From positions 744,001 to 808,000 of the forward strand of contig RHLJ01000001.1 in NCBI GenBank assembly GCA_003712055.1: a stretch of DNA of 64,000 nt, given 5' to 3'. This stretch comes from Balneola sp. GTDB lineage: Bacteria; Bacteroidota; Rhodothermia; Balneolales; Balneolaceae. Under the pieces are notes generated by a model. The model had not been told where the DNA came from and searched no databases. It worked only from the letters and a program-made list of their open reading frames with translations. Below are positions 27,090 to 34,240 of this stretch, piece by piece. The translations under genes were made by a program, and so were the position numbers. Every line of letters begins with the position of its first letter. The stretch's first letter is position 1.

Positions 27090-27157
27090 GTGGGGTGTTC
27101 TTCACCCCACACGATAAATCAAGAACACTTGATTTATCGGTCTCCCCTAGAGGGGAG
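27090..27157. repeat. Composite multi-hairpin repeat, family B (copy 2, reversed)
   Basis: Three adjacent perfect dyads: GTGGGGTG/CACCCCAC (27090-27110), CGATAAATCAAG/CTTGATTTATCG (27112-27139) and CTCCCCT/AGGGGAG (27142-27157). Order and sequence mirror the first three hairpins at 11363-11430. It separates two convergent genes and can serve as a two-way terminator. Confidence 0.75.
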
Positions 27158-27175
27158 ATTTATTCTAGCCTTTAT

Positions 27176-27925
27176 CTAGTCCCAGATTGTTTCGGGGAAA
27201 AGCTCAGGGTCGAAGATTTCCTGATTTAGGGTGTCCGGAAGTTGAATTTGAGTGTATTCTTCGAGCAAGCCCATAAAGCCATTGGCTTTAAAAATTACCT
27301 CTGGAGCAATCCAGCCACCCCCAAGTCGCTCATAGTTATTGAACTGTACTTCCTGGATGGTATTCTGCCTGCCGACCGTAAAATTCCGAACGAATACCAA
27401 TCGCTCTTTATCTATCCAGAATTGGGGAATAGTAGTATCAGGTTGAGCAGTACCAATTACATACACTTCTCTACCCTGCCATTCACCTTCATACATCGCC
27501 TCCAGATTAAAACCACGATTAGCCAACTGGATAGCTGTTTCATCCGGTGATTGATGATACACATCAAACCCCAGCACCAGTAATTCATGAACCCGCTCTA
27601 CTTCCTGGATTTTTTGACCATTAGCATAGCCATACTGCATGCCATTATTGAACAAGATTCCATTTACACTTTGTTTCTCATCAAATCGAATGGCCAGTTT
27701 TCCTGGAAGAGTGAGGGCTTCGTACCAATCTTGTGTTCGTTGAATGCTTCCATCCTGCCCATAGAATGAAGTCTTTTGGAGAAAAGTCAGGTGCTTATAC
27801 CACTTGCCCTCGTATTTGGCATGCATGGCATTTAATACATCATAGCCAGTTTCGATATTAGTCTGAGAAAACGCAGCCGATGAGAAACCAAGAAGTAAGA
27901 AAAGAGCGGGGAGGATTTTTTTCAT
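27176..27925 (-). CDS. LolA-like periplasmic protein
   Basis: 249 residues with signal peptide MKKILPALFLLLGFSSAAFSQ. The body is a series of amphipathic beta strands (WYEALTLPGKLAIRFDEKQ, GQKIQEVERVHELLVLGFDVY, REVYVIGTAQPDT, FWIDKERLVFVRN) compatible with the LolA/LolB half-barrel that carries lipids or lipoproteins. No exact family recognised. It stands alone, convergent with the YigZ gene and divergent from the B12 adenosyltransferase gene. Confidence 0.72.
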   Translation of the reverse strand: MKKILPALFLLLGFSSAAFSQTNIETGYDVLNAMHAKYEGKWYKHLTFLQKTSFYGQDGSIQRTQDWYEALTLPGKLAIRFDEKQSVNGILFNNGMQYGYANGQKIQEVERVHELLVLGFDVYHQSPDETAIQLANRGFNLEAMYEGEWQGREVYVIGTAQPDTTIPQFWIDKERLVFVRNFTVGRQNTIQEVQFNNYERLGGGWIAPEVIFKANGFMGLLEEYTQIQLPDTLNQEIFDPELFPETIWD

Positions 27926-28035
27926 AAATAGTATTTGTCCACAAGTGAAGTTTCAGAATAATGTTAAGTTGAATTTGTACAAGAAGAAACCCACGGAACA
28001 AAGATTATGTTTAGCGAAAACTCTATTTTGAATTC

Positions 28036-28581
28036 ATGAAGATATACACAAAAAAAGGTGATAAAGGGATGACTTCCCTTTTTGGCGGGCAAACTGTAGA
28101 AAAAAATTCTTACAGAATTTCAGCTTACGGTACCGTCGACGAATTAAACTCTGTAATCGGGATGGTATTATCCTTTCCGCATTCCTCAAAAACGAATGAG
28201 TTGCTTGGAGAAATTCAATATCAATTATTTGTATTGGGAGCAGACCTTGCCACTCCGGTTTCAAGGGAAGTTAGAATTGATCGTATATCTGATAAAGACA
28301 TTGAATATCTGGAAAAGAGCATCGACTCTCTCGAAGAGGAGTTACCTGGGTTGAAATCCTTCATCCTCCCTGGTGGTACTCAGGCGGCATCTACCTTACA
28401 TTTTGCCAGAACTGTTTGTCGAAGAGCTGAACGAATTACCGTTTCATGTGCTAATGATGAGTATGTTTATCCGGAAGCCATTAAGTATCTGAACCGACTT
28501 TCGGATTTCCTATTCGTTCTTGCCAGGTATGAAAATCATGCTTCAGGTACCGAAGAAACCCCATGGATTCCTAAGAAATAG
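28036..28581 (+). CDS. PduO-type cob(I)alamin adenosyltransferase
   Basis: 181 residues. Transfers the adenosyl group from ATP to cob(I)alamin to make coenzyme B12. The ATP loop is YTKKGDKGMTSLFGGQTVEK and the cobalamin/active-site helix is LHFARTVCRRAERITVSC; YLNRLSDFLFVLAR is the conserved C-terminal helix. It is translationally close (two bases) to the SGNH hydrolase gene and, four kilobases on, to glmM, but no B12-dependent enzyme is in the window. Confidence 0.92.
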   Translation: MKIYTKKGDKGMTSLFGGQTVEKNSYRISAYGTVDELNSVIGMVLSFPHSSKTNELLGEIQYQLFVLGADLATPVSREVRIDRISDKDIEYLEKSIDSLEEELPGLKSFILPGGTQAASTLHFARTVCRRAERITVSCANDEYVYPEAIKYLNRLSDFLFVLARYENHASGTEETPWIPKK

Positions 28582-28583
28582 GT

Positions 28584-30491
28584 ATGGCAAAAAAGAATTC
28601 TAAGAAAACGAGCCAGCCGAAAGCCCCTCTTTCAGCAAAAAAAAAGGCCCTCTTTTACACTATTACATTTTCAATCCCGGTTTTATTCTTCCTGATCATA
28701 GAGATCGTTTTAAGAAGCATCAATTACCTGGGCGACACTGATCTGTTCTACGATCCTGGAGTGGGAAGTGAAGAATATCTGATGCCTAATCCCAACTTTG
28801 CAGCCCGGTATTTTTTCTATACCAAAACAATCCCCAATCCTTCTATCGATGCATTTCTAGAGGAAAAACCAGAAAATGGATTTCGAGTTTTTGCCATGGG
28901 CGGCTCAAGTGCAGCCGGATACCCATATGGATTTAATGGTACCTACTCCAGGGTAGTTCAGGATGTACTCACTGATGCGATGCCTGATAAACATGTAGAA
29001 GTTGTAAACGTGGGGATTTCCGCGATTAGCTCCTATACCTTATTCGATCAGGTTGATGAGATCATTGCTCAGCAACCCGATGCCATCATGATTTATGCTG
29101 GGCATAATGAGTTTTATGGAGCACTTGGTGTAGGTTCAAATGAAAACCTTGGTGCTTTTCCTGGATTCGTGCGGTTCTATTTAAAATTGCAGCGTTTCAA
29201 AACTTTTATGCTGCTTAGAACTGTTATTGTTGATTCAGGAATTTGGTTTTCCGAGAAGTTTTCGGGTGAAAAGATCGATCAATCAGCTACACTAATGGAA
29301 CGTATTGTGGATTCCCGCTCCATAGAACTTGAAAGCCCTCAATATGAATTAGCAATGGGCCAGTTTGAAAGTAACCTTGATGCCATTATCTCACGGTTTC
29401 AACGAAAAGGAATTCCCGTTTTTCTTGGAAGCGTTGCGAGTAACCTTAAGGACCACTCTCCTTTCGTATCTGTGGAAGACGGGGAGCAATTACCGGCACA
29501 ACAGGTGTTCAATGAAGCAGATTCAGCCTATGAGAATCGAGATTTTGAACAGGCTCTAGAAAAATTCACTCTTGCAAAAGATCTGGACGGATTAAAATTC
29601 CGGGCCCCCTCAAGGATAAATGAAATCATTGCAGAAAAGGCTGATGAAAGTGAATCCGTCATCTATGTACCTGCGCATGAAGAATTAGTAAGATATACTA
29701 GAGATGGTATTATCGGTTTTGATTTAATGCTCGAACACCTTCATCCGAATCAACAAGGCTATTTCATCATAGGACGTTCATTTTCTGAAACGATATTGGA
29801 CTATTACGAGCTAGAACCGGCGCGCGGTCTTAATAGCTACAAAGATTTGATGTATTTGTCGGAATTTGATAATCGGGTAGCATGGCATCGAATTGAAACA
29901 CTGAAACAGGGTTTTCCATTTGTACTGGAGGGGAATCAAGATCTCTACCAAAGAGATTATAAACCTCTAGGAGTTGCCGATAGTCTTGCTTTCTATACCG
30001 TACATGCTAATCTAAGATGGGATGAAGGGAAAGTGAAGTTGGCTGAGTTTTATACCAGTACTCGGCAAAACGATAAAGCACTCCGTGAATACTATGGGCT
30101 TATCCGAAATCAACCCTGGAATGAATCACCTTATATTTTTGCCGCACGTATCTTGTTGGATCAAAATAATTTTGGTGGAGCAGAGCCTTTACTAACTAAA
30201 GCTTATGAGATCAATCCGAATGATGCCTTTGTAACAAAAATGCTAGGGGCAATTGAAGTGCAAAAAGGAAATGCTTCTCAGGGGATTGCCTACCTTGAGG
30301 CATCTCGAAGACTGAATCCCAGAGATGTTCAGATGCTATATAATTTATCAGGAGCTTATTTTAATGATGGGCAACTTCAAAAAGCACTGGAAATTGCTGA
30401 TAGAGCTTTGGAACTAAGTCCAAACTTTCCGGGATTAGGGAACTGGAGACAACAATTAATGGGAGTAATAATCCAACAAAGAGGAGAATAA
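28584..30491 (+). CDS. SGNH-hydrolase-like membrane protein with TPR domain
   Basis: 635 residues. A cytoplasmic Lys-rich N-terminus, one membrane helix (ALFYTITFSIPVLFFLIIEIVL), then an SGNH domain with Ser block VFAMGGSSAAGYPYGF, the Gly block region VNVGISAISSYT, the Asn block MIYAGHNEFYG and the His block LEHLHPNQQGYFI. From about 500 tetratricopeptide repeats follow (LREYYGLIRNQPWNESPYIFAARILL, AEPLLTKAYEINPNDAF, LEASRRLNPRDVQML, ALEIADRALELSPNF). SGNH proteins of this kind commonly add or remove acyl groups on cell-surface glycans. Between the adenosyltransferase (two bases) and glmM (one base), so one transcript. Confidence 0.82.
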   Translation: MAKKNSKKTSQPKAPLSAKKKALFYTITFSIPVLFFLIIEIVLRSINYLGDTDLFYDPGVGSEEYLMPNPNFAARYFFYTKTIPNPSIDAFLEEKPENGFRVFAMGGSSAAGYPYGFNGTYSRVVQDVLTDAMPDKHVEVVNVGISAISSYTLFDQVDEIIAQQPDAIMIYAGHNEFYGALGVGSNENLGAFPGFVRFYLKLQRFKTFMLLRTVIVDSGIWFSEKFSGEKIDQSATLMERIVDSRSIELESPQYELAMGQFESNLDAIISRFQRKGIPVFLGSVASNLKDHSPFVSVEDGEQLPAQQVFNEADSAYENRDFEQALEKFTLAKDLDGLKFRAPSRINEIIAEKADESESVIYVPAHEELVRYTRDGIIGFDLMLEHLHPNQQGYFIIGRSFSETILDYYELEPARGLNSYKDLMYLSEFDNRVAWHRIETLKQGFPFVLEGNQDLYQRDYKPLGVADSLAFYTVHANLRWDEGKVKLAEFYTSTRQNDKALREYYGLIRNQPWNESPYIFAARILLDQNNFGGAEPLLTKAYEINPNDAFVTKMLGAIEVQKGNASQGIAYLEASRRLNPRDVQMLYNLSGAYFNDGQLQKALEIADRALELSPNFPGLGNWRQQLMGVIIQQRGE

Positions 30492-30492
30492 T

Positions 30493-31842
30493 ATGGCGTT
30501 AATGGTATCTGTTTCGGGGATAAGGGGTATTTTTGGAACTGATCTGACCCCCGAAAACTTAGCCCGTTTTACCGCTGCTTACGGTACTTGGCTTAATGGA
30601 GGAAAAGTAGTGCTAGGGCGAGATTCTCGTGTTACTGGAGAACTCTGCGAGCAGATCGTTGCTTCCACACTTATGAGTGTGGGGTGTGATGTAATTAAAG
30701 TAGGTATTGTACCAACCCCAACCGTGGCCATGGGAGTACTAAAACATGAAGCAGCTGGCGGAATTATAATTTCTGCAAGTCATAATCCAGCACAATGGAA
30801 TGCACTCAAATTACTCAACTCTACCAGTGAGTTCATGGATGCCGATCAGGGCATGGAGATGCTCGATATTTCTGAAAAAGGAGCATTCAATTATCAAACT
30901 TATGATAACATTGGCTCGGTTTCTACTGATGATGAGCTTCTAAATGATCATATTCGTGAAATCCTGGATCTCCCTTATATAGATGCTAATATAATCAATG
31001 AGGCAAAGCTTTCAGTAGCTGTTGATGCTGTGAATGGTGCAGGTTCCTTAGCTGTGCCCATGCTACTAGAAAAACTGGGAGTTACTAAGATCCATAAAAT
31101 CCACTGTACTCCTAATGGTTTATTTCCGCACAACCCCGAGCCTCTTCCTGAACATCTTACCGAGATTTGTGAACTGGTAAAAGAAACTGGTGCCGACCTG
31201 GGAGTGGTAACCGATCCGGATGCTGATCGACTTGCACTGGTTGATGACAAGGGCGTTCTATTTGGAGAAGAATATACTCAAGCTTCTGTGTTCGACTTCA
31301 TTCTGGATAAAAAACCCGGAGCTACAGCTACCAATCTCTCCTCCTCTCGTATTGCAGATGAAGTAAGCGCTAACTATGATCAAACCTGCTATCGATCAGC
31401 CGTTGGAGAAATTAATGTGGTGAAAAAGATGCAGGAAGTAGATGCAGTAGTAGGTGGTGAAGGAAGCGGAGGTATTATAGTCCCCGATCTGCATTACGGA
31501 AGAGATGCTTTAGTAGGCATTGCCTGTGTAGTACAACAACTTGCAAACCGGGCTATTGCTTCCTCAGAGTACCGGGCAGAATTCACCAATTACTACATGA
31601 GTAAGAGTAAAATTCAGCTTGATGATTTAGGCAAAGATGCGGATGAAGTACTGGCTATGGTCAAAGATCACTATGCTTCGCTCAATCCAAATACGATTGA
31701 TGGGGTAAAAGTAGATTTTGAGGAAGGCTGGGTTCACCTTCGAAAATCAAATACGGAACCCATTGTGAGAATTTACTCTGAAGGAAAATCTCCGGAAGCA
31801 GCGGAAGGCTTCGCCAATAAAATCAGAGCTTTATTGAAATAA
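30493..31842 (+). CDS. glmM: Phosphoglucosamine mutase
   Basis: 449 residues. Interconverts glucosamine-6-phosphate and glucosamine-1-phosphate for peptidoglycan and LPS precursors. Phosphoserine Ser96 in ISASHNPAQWNALK, metal site DPDADRLALVD, sugar loop GEGSGGI and phosphate-binding RKSNTEPIVRIYSE are all present. The ASHNPxQWNALK variant is the form annotated GlmM in Bacteroidota-like genomes; a phosphomannomutase role cannot be excluded. Preceded by GAGGAG and one base after the SGNH gene stop. A family A repeat with a hairpin at 31861-31877 follows. Confidence 0.88.
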   Translation: MALMVSVSGIRGIFGTDLTPENLARFTAAYGTWLNGGKVVLGRDSRVTGELCEQIVASTLMSVGCDVIKVGIVPTPTVAMGVLKHEAAGGIIISASHNPAQWNALKLLNSTSEFMDADQGMEMLDISEKGAFNYQTYDNIGSVSTDDELLNDHIREILDLPYIDANIINEAKLSVAVDAVNGAGSLAVPMLLEKLGVTKIHKIHCTPNGLFPHNPEPLPEHLTEICELVKETGADLGVVTDPDADRLALVDDKGVLFGEEYTQASVFDFILDKKPGATATNLSSSRIADEVSANYDQTCYRSAVGEINVVKKMQEVDAVVGGEGSGGIIVPDLHYGRDALVGIACVVQQLANRAIASSEYRAEFTNYYMSKSKIQLDDLGKDADEVLAMVKDHYASLNPNTIDGVKVDFEEGWVHLRKSNTEPIVRIYSEGKSPEAAEGFANKIRALLK

Positions 31843-31849
31843 TTTAATC

Positions 31850-31930
31850 GTCATTCTGATCCCGAAAACTTTCGGGACGAAGAATCTAATCGGGTGTCCG
31901 TTTAGATCCTTCGCTTTCGCTCAGGATGAC
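31850..31930. repeat. Palindromic repeat family A (copy 1)
   Basis: Outer arms GTCATTCTGA (31850-31859) and CTCAGGATGAC (31920-31930); inner words CGAAGAATCTAATCGG and AGATCCTTCGC. Contains the extra hairpin CCCGAAA/TTTCGGG, which could terminate glmM. It runs to within eight bases of the msrB start. Confidence 0.75.
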
Positions 31931-31937
31931 TAATAGT

Positions 31938-32399
31938 ATGATTATGCTTAACTGGAAAGACGTTCAATTATTTGCAAAAAATGGCAATCCTAAACCAGAT
32001 AGAAGAGTTGAAAAATCACCTGAAGAATGGAAAGCCATACTAACTGATAACCAATACGCCATCACCAGACTTAAAGGAACCGAGCGGCCTTATTCTAGTG
32101 AGATGTGTAGCCGTTTCGAACCAGGTGAGTATGAATGCATCTGTTGCGGTACCCTCCTCTTTGATTCAAATACCAAGTTCGAAAGCTTTTCTGGGTGGCC
32201 TTCCTTTACCCAGCCGGTAAAAGAAAACGCTGTGGCTTATGAGGGAGACTTTACACATGGAATGGTCCGAATTGAGATCCTATGCAATACCTGTGACGCC
32301 CATTTAGGGCATGTATTCCCTGATGGCCCTGAGCCTAGTGGTTTGCGATATTGTGTAAACGCCGTTAGCTTGAAGAAAGTTGAAAGTGAACCACAATAA
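31938..32399 (+). CDS. msrB: Peptide-methionine (R)-S-oxide reductase
   Basis: About 153 residues from the ATG at 31938 (a second ATG is at 31944). The frame is open to 31926, but that ATG lies inside the family A repeat and is unlikely to be used. Repairs oxidised methionine (R form). Zinc cysteines are CICCGTLLF and CNTCDAHLGHVF, the substrate loop is SFSGWPSFTQPV, and the catalytic cysteine lies in RYCVNAVSL. No signal peptide, so cytoplasmic. Flanked on both sides by family A repeats. Confidence 0.93.
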   Translation: MIMLNWKDVQLFAKNGNPKPDRRVEKSPEEWKAILTDNQYAITRLKGTERPYSSEMCSRFEPGEYECICCGTLLFDSNTKFESFSGWPSFTQPVKENAVAYEGDFTHGMVRIEILCNTCDAHLGHVFPDGPEPSGLRYCVNAVSLKKVESEPQ

Positions 32400-32410
32400 C
32401 TTCTAACCGC

Positions 32411-32480
32411 CATCCTGAGCATACTTGCGAAGGATCTGATTGAGTATCCGATTAGATTCTTCGGCAGTAGCCTCAGAATG
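32411..32480. repeat. Palindromic repeat family A (copy 2)
   Basis: 70 bases from CATCCTGAGC to CCTCAGAATG. Its reverse complement differs from 34156-34225 at only two positions by eye. Its first 27 bases are identical to the start of the copy at 58446. Confidence 0.85.
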
Positions 32481-32496
32481 CCCCATAACAAGACCC

Positions 32497-32940
32497 ATGC
32501 TATCACAGACCCTCTCCCAATTATTCGAACGCGATTTGCCCAAAGTAAAAGCAGAAATTGAAGCTTATTCCTCAGAAGAAGCTATCTGGCAAAAAGCGGA
32601 TGGAATTAATAACAACGCCGGTAACCTGGCTCTTCACATAGCTGGAAACATTCAACATTTCTTTGGTGGAATACTCGGGGATACGGGTTATTCAAGAGAC
32701 CGAGAATTTGAATTTAATGGTCGGGTGAGCACAGAAGAGTTATACACAAGAATTGATGACGCCATTGCCTCTGTTACAGGTACGCTAGAAGGAATGACTG
32801 ACGAAGAAATCAAGAAAGACTACCCTATCGAACTTTTTGGTGGCGTAATAACCAATGAATGGTTTTTCCTGCATTTATACAGCCACATGCTCTATCATCT
32901 GGGGCAGATAAATTACCATAGAAGGTTATTAGACAAATAA
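32497..32940 (+). CDS. DinB superfamily protein
   Basis: 147 residues from the ATG at 32497 (MLSQTLSQLFERDLPKVKAEI); the longer open frame to 32440 runs into the repeat. Four-helix bundle with the three-histidine metal pattern: LALHIAGNIQHFFGG for the first histidine and HLYSHMLYHLGQINYHRRLL for the other two. DinB-like proteins include metal-dependent thiol transferases (bacillithiol and mycothiol related), but most are uncharacterised. A strong terminator follows at 32968. Confidence 0.85.
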   Translation: MLSQTLSQLFERDLPKVKAEIEAYSSEEAIWQKADGINNNAGNLALHIAGNIQHFFGGILGDTGYSRDREFEFNGRVSTEELYTRIDDAIASVTGTLEGMTDEEIKKDYPIELFGGVITNEWFFLHLYSHMLYHLGQINYHRRLLDK

Positions 32941-32967
32941 TATCTCCTCAAAAAAATCTCTGCGAAT

Positions 32968-32994
32968 GTCTCCCCTTAGAGGGGAGACTTTTTT
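32968..32994 (+). terminator. Terminator after dinB-like gene (family B hairpin, copy 3)
   Basis: Perfect 9-bp stem GTCTCCCCT / AGGGGAGAC with TAG loop followed by TTTTTT. The hairpin is the same as the first module of the composite repeat at 11363. Confidence 0.88.
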
Positions 32995-33054
32995 CGGGGA
33001 TTTCATAATTAACTTGGCTAAAAACCCTGGAGGAACTTTTTACCGTAACTAGAT

Positions 33055-33077
33055 TACCAGTTCAAAAAGTACTGGTA
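33055..33077. promoter_or_regulatory. Dyad overlapping the start of the M23 gene
   Basis: TACCAGT (33055-33061) and ACTGGTA (33071-33077) form a perfect 7-bp dyad with a 9-base spacer; its last base is the A of the ATG. In RNA it would place the start codon at the foot of a hairpin and replaces any clear ribosome site. Confidence 0.4.
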
Positions 33078-33586
33078 TGAAAAAATTTCTTTATTGTGCG
33101 TCATTGATCTTGCTTATAGGTCTTTTAATTCCTCAAACGTTTGTAATGCCTGTCTATCAAGCTACAAAAAGTGACTATAACCAGGATTCCTTTTGGTACT
33201 ATCCCTGGAGTGGTTCTGGTGCTCATAAAGGTGTTGACATCTTTACTAATAAAAAGGGTGTTGAAGTTGTATCAGCAACGCATGGTTTAGTAATTGGAAG
33301 AGGGCATCTTTCCAAGGGAGGAAATTTTGTTTTGATTTTGGGACCAAAATGGAGGATCCATTATTACGCTCATCTTCAATCTTCCTCCGTATCCTTTTTA
33401 GAATTTGTCTCTCCGAATAAAATTATCGGTATAGTTGGTAACTCAGGAAATGCAGCAGGTAAACAACCTCATATCCACTACTCAATAATGACACTAATAC
33501 CTTACATATGGAGAATTGATAGTTCACCTCAAGGTTGGAAGAAGATGTTTTATTTAAATCCGATTACCTTCTTAAACGATCTATAA
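33077..33586 (+). CDS. M23 (LytM-type) metallopeptidase
   Basis: 169 residues: N-terminal membrane/signal segment (FLYCASLILLIGLLIPQTFV) then a short M23 domain. Zinc ligands are His50 and Asp54 (AHKGVDIF) and the last His of PHIHYS (132-134); His99 in YYAHL is the usual catalytic partner. It would cut peptidoglycan cross-links or be an envelope regulator. At 169 residues it is close to the minimum catalytic length, with no LysM or coiled-coil extension. It lies within the segment framed by inverted family A repeats. Confidence 0.87.
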   Translation: MKKFLYCASLILLIGLLIPQTFVMPVYQATKSDYNQDSFWYYPWSGSGAHKGVDIFTNKKGVEVVSATHGLVIGRGHLSKGGNFVLILGPKWRIHYYAHLQSSSVSFLEFVSPNKIIGIVGNSGNAAGKQPHIHYSIMTLIPYIWRIDSSPQGWKKMFYLNPITFLNDL

Positions 33587-33594
33587 TCAGAAAT

Positions 33595-33984
33595 CTACCA
33601 GGGCTTCTCTAAATCTTCTTTAGTGTAGGTCTTTTCTCGTAGCTCATACATGCTGCCTTTATTGTCTTTGAGGCGCATTGGGTCGTTGCCAAATAAACGA
33701 AATAGAATGGCGATGGGAGAAATAAACAAAAAGTAGACCAGGCTGAGTATGAGCGGATTCATTACCCTACTCAGAACTTCCGCAAGCTTAAACCATCCCC
33801 ACACTATCCAGTGTCCCGCCGGGGGAATAATCAGACTTATCAACCCAATTGCCAGTGAAGCAAACACTATCTTTTCATTCTGGAAAATGGCCGCTAATAC
33901 CAATAGCCCGACTACAATTACCAGCTGGGTTTTAGCTGTTTCAGGGTCATTCTTGATGAAATTGATATCTCGCTTTGGGAGCAT
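33595..33984 (-). CDS. SxtJ family membrane protein
   Basis: 129 residues with three membrane helices (QLVIVVGLLVLAAIFQ, KIVFASLAIGLISLIIPPAG, PLILSLVYFLFISPIAILFRLFG) and a C-terminal tail RLKDNKGSMYELREKTYTKEDLEKPW typical of SxtJ. SxtJ was first seen beside the carbamoyltransferase SxtI in cyanobacterial saxitoxin clusters, and its homologues travel with NodU-type carbamoyltransferases in many non-toxic bacteria. Its molecular role is unknown. It is third in the row carbamoyltransferase, DUF5989/SxtK-like, SxtJ, nine bases after the stop of the small gene. Confidence 0.85.
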   Translation of the reverse strand: MLPKRDINFIKNDPETAKTQLVIVVGLLVLAAIFQNEKIVFASLAIGLISLIIPPAGHWIVWGWFKLAEVLSRVMNPLILSLVYFLFISPIAILFRLFGNDPMRLKDNKGSMYELREKTYTKEDLEKPW

Positions 33985-33993
33985 AATGGCTTC

Positions 33994-34143
33994 TTAGAAC
34001 AAGGTATAAATGAATGGAGCGATAGATGATCCCCCTCCAATTACGATTAAAAATCCGAGTAATAATAAAATTACAATAACCGGAGCCAGCCAGAACTTCT
34101 TTCGTTCTTTCATGAACCCCCATAGATCTTTCAGTAAATCCAT
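33994..34143 (-). CDS. DUF5989/SxtK-like small membrane protein
   Basis: 49 residues beginning MDLLKDLWGFMKERKKFWLA, then one membrane helix (PVIVILLLLGFLIVIGGG) and the end SSIAPFIYTLF. This matches the DUF5989 family, small proteins found between carbamoyltransferase and SxtJ genes; the SxtK position in saxitoxin clusters is the same. The basic amphipathic N-terminus and the conserved IAPFIYTLF end suggest a subunit of a membrane complex. It is short enough to be missed by ordinary gene calling. It ends nine bases before the sxtJ-like start. Confidence 0.88.
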   Translation of the reverse strand: MDLLKDLWGFMKERKKFWLAPVIVILLLLGFLIVIGGGSSIAPFIYTLF

Positions 34144-34153
34144 AATAGTATAA

Positions 34154-34227
34154 GTCATTCTGAGGCTACTGACGAAGAATCTAATCGGATACTCAATCAG
34201 ATCCTTCGCAGGTATGCTCAGGATGAC
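34154..34227. repeat. Palindromic repeat family A (copy 3, inverted partner of copy 2)
   Basis: From GTCATTCTGAGG to TCAGGATGAC. The core matches the reverse complement of 32411-32480 with two differences. It lies between the carbamoyltransferase stop and the DUF5989-like start, on a transcript that must cross it if the trio is one operon. Confidence 0.85.
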
Positions 34228-34240
34228 AATTAGTTAACAA

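Noticed and set aside
32411-34227. Composite transposon bounded by inverted repeats
   Set aside because: No transposase, no target duplications seen, and the ends belong to a family with other copies; kept only as a repeat-pair observation.
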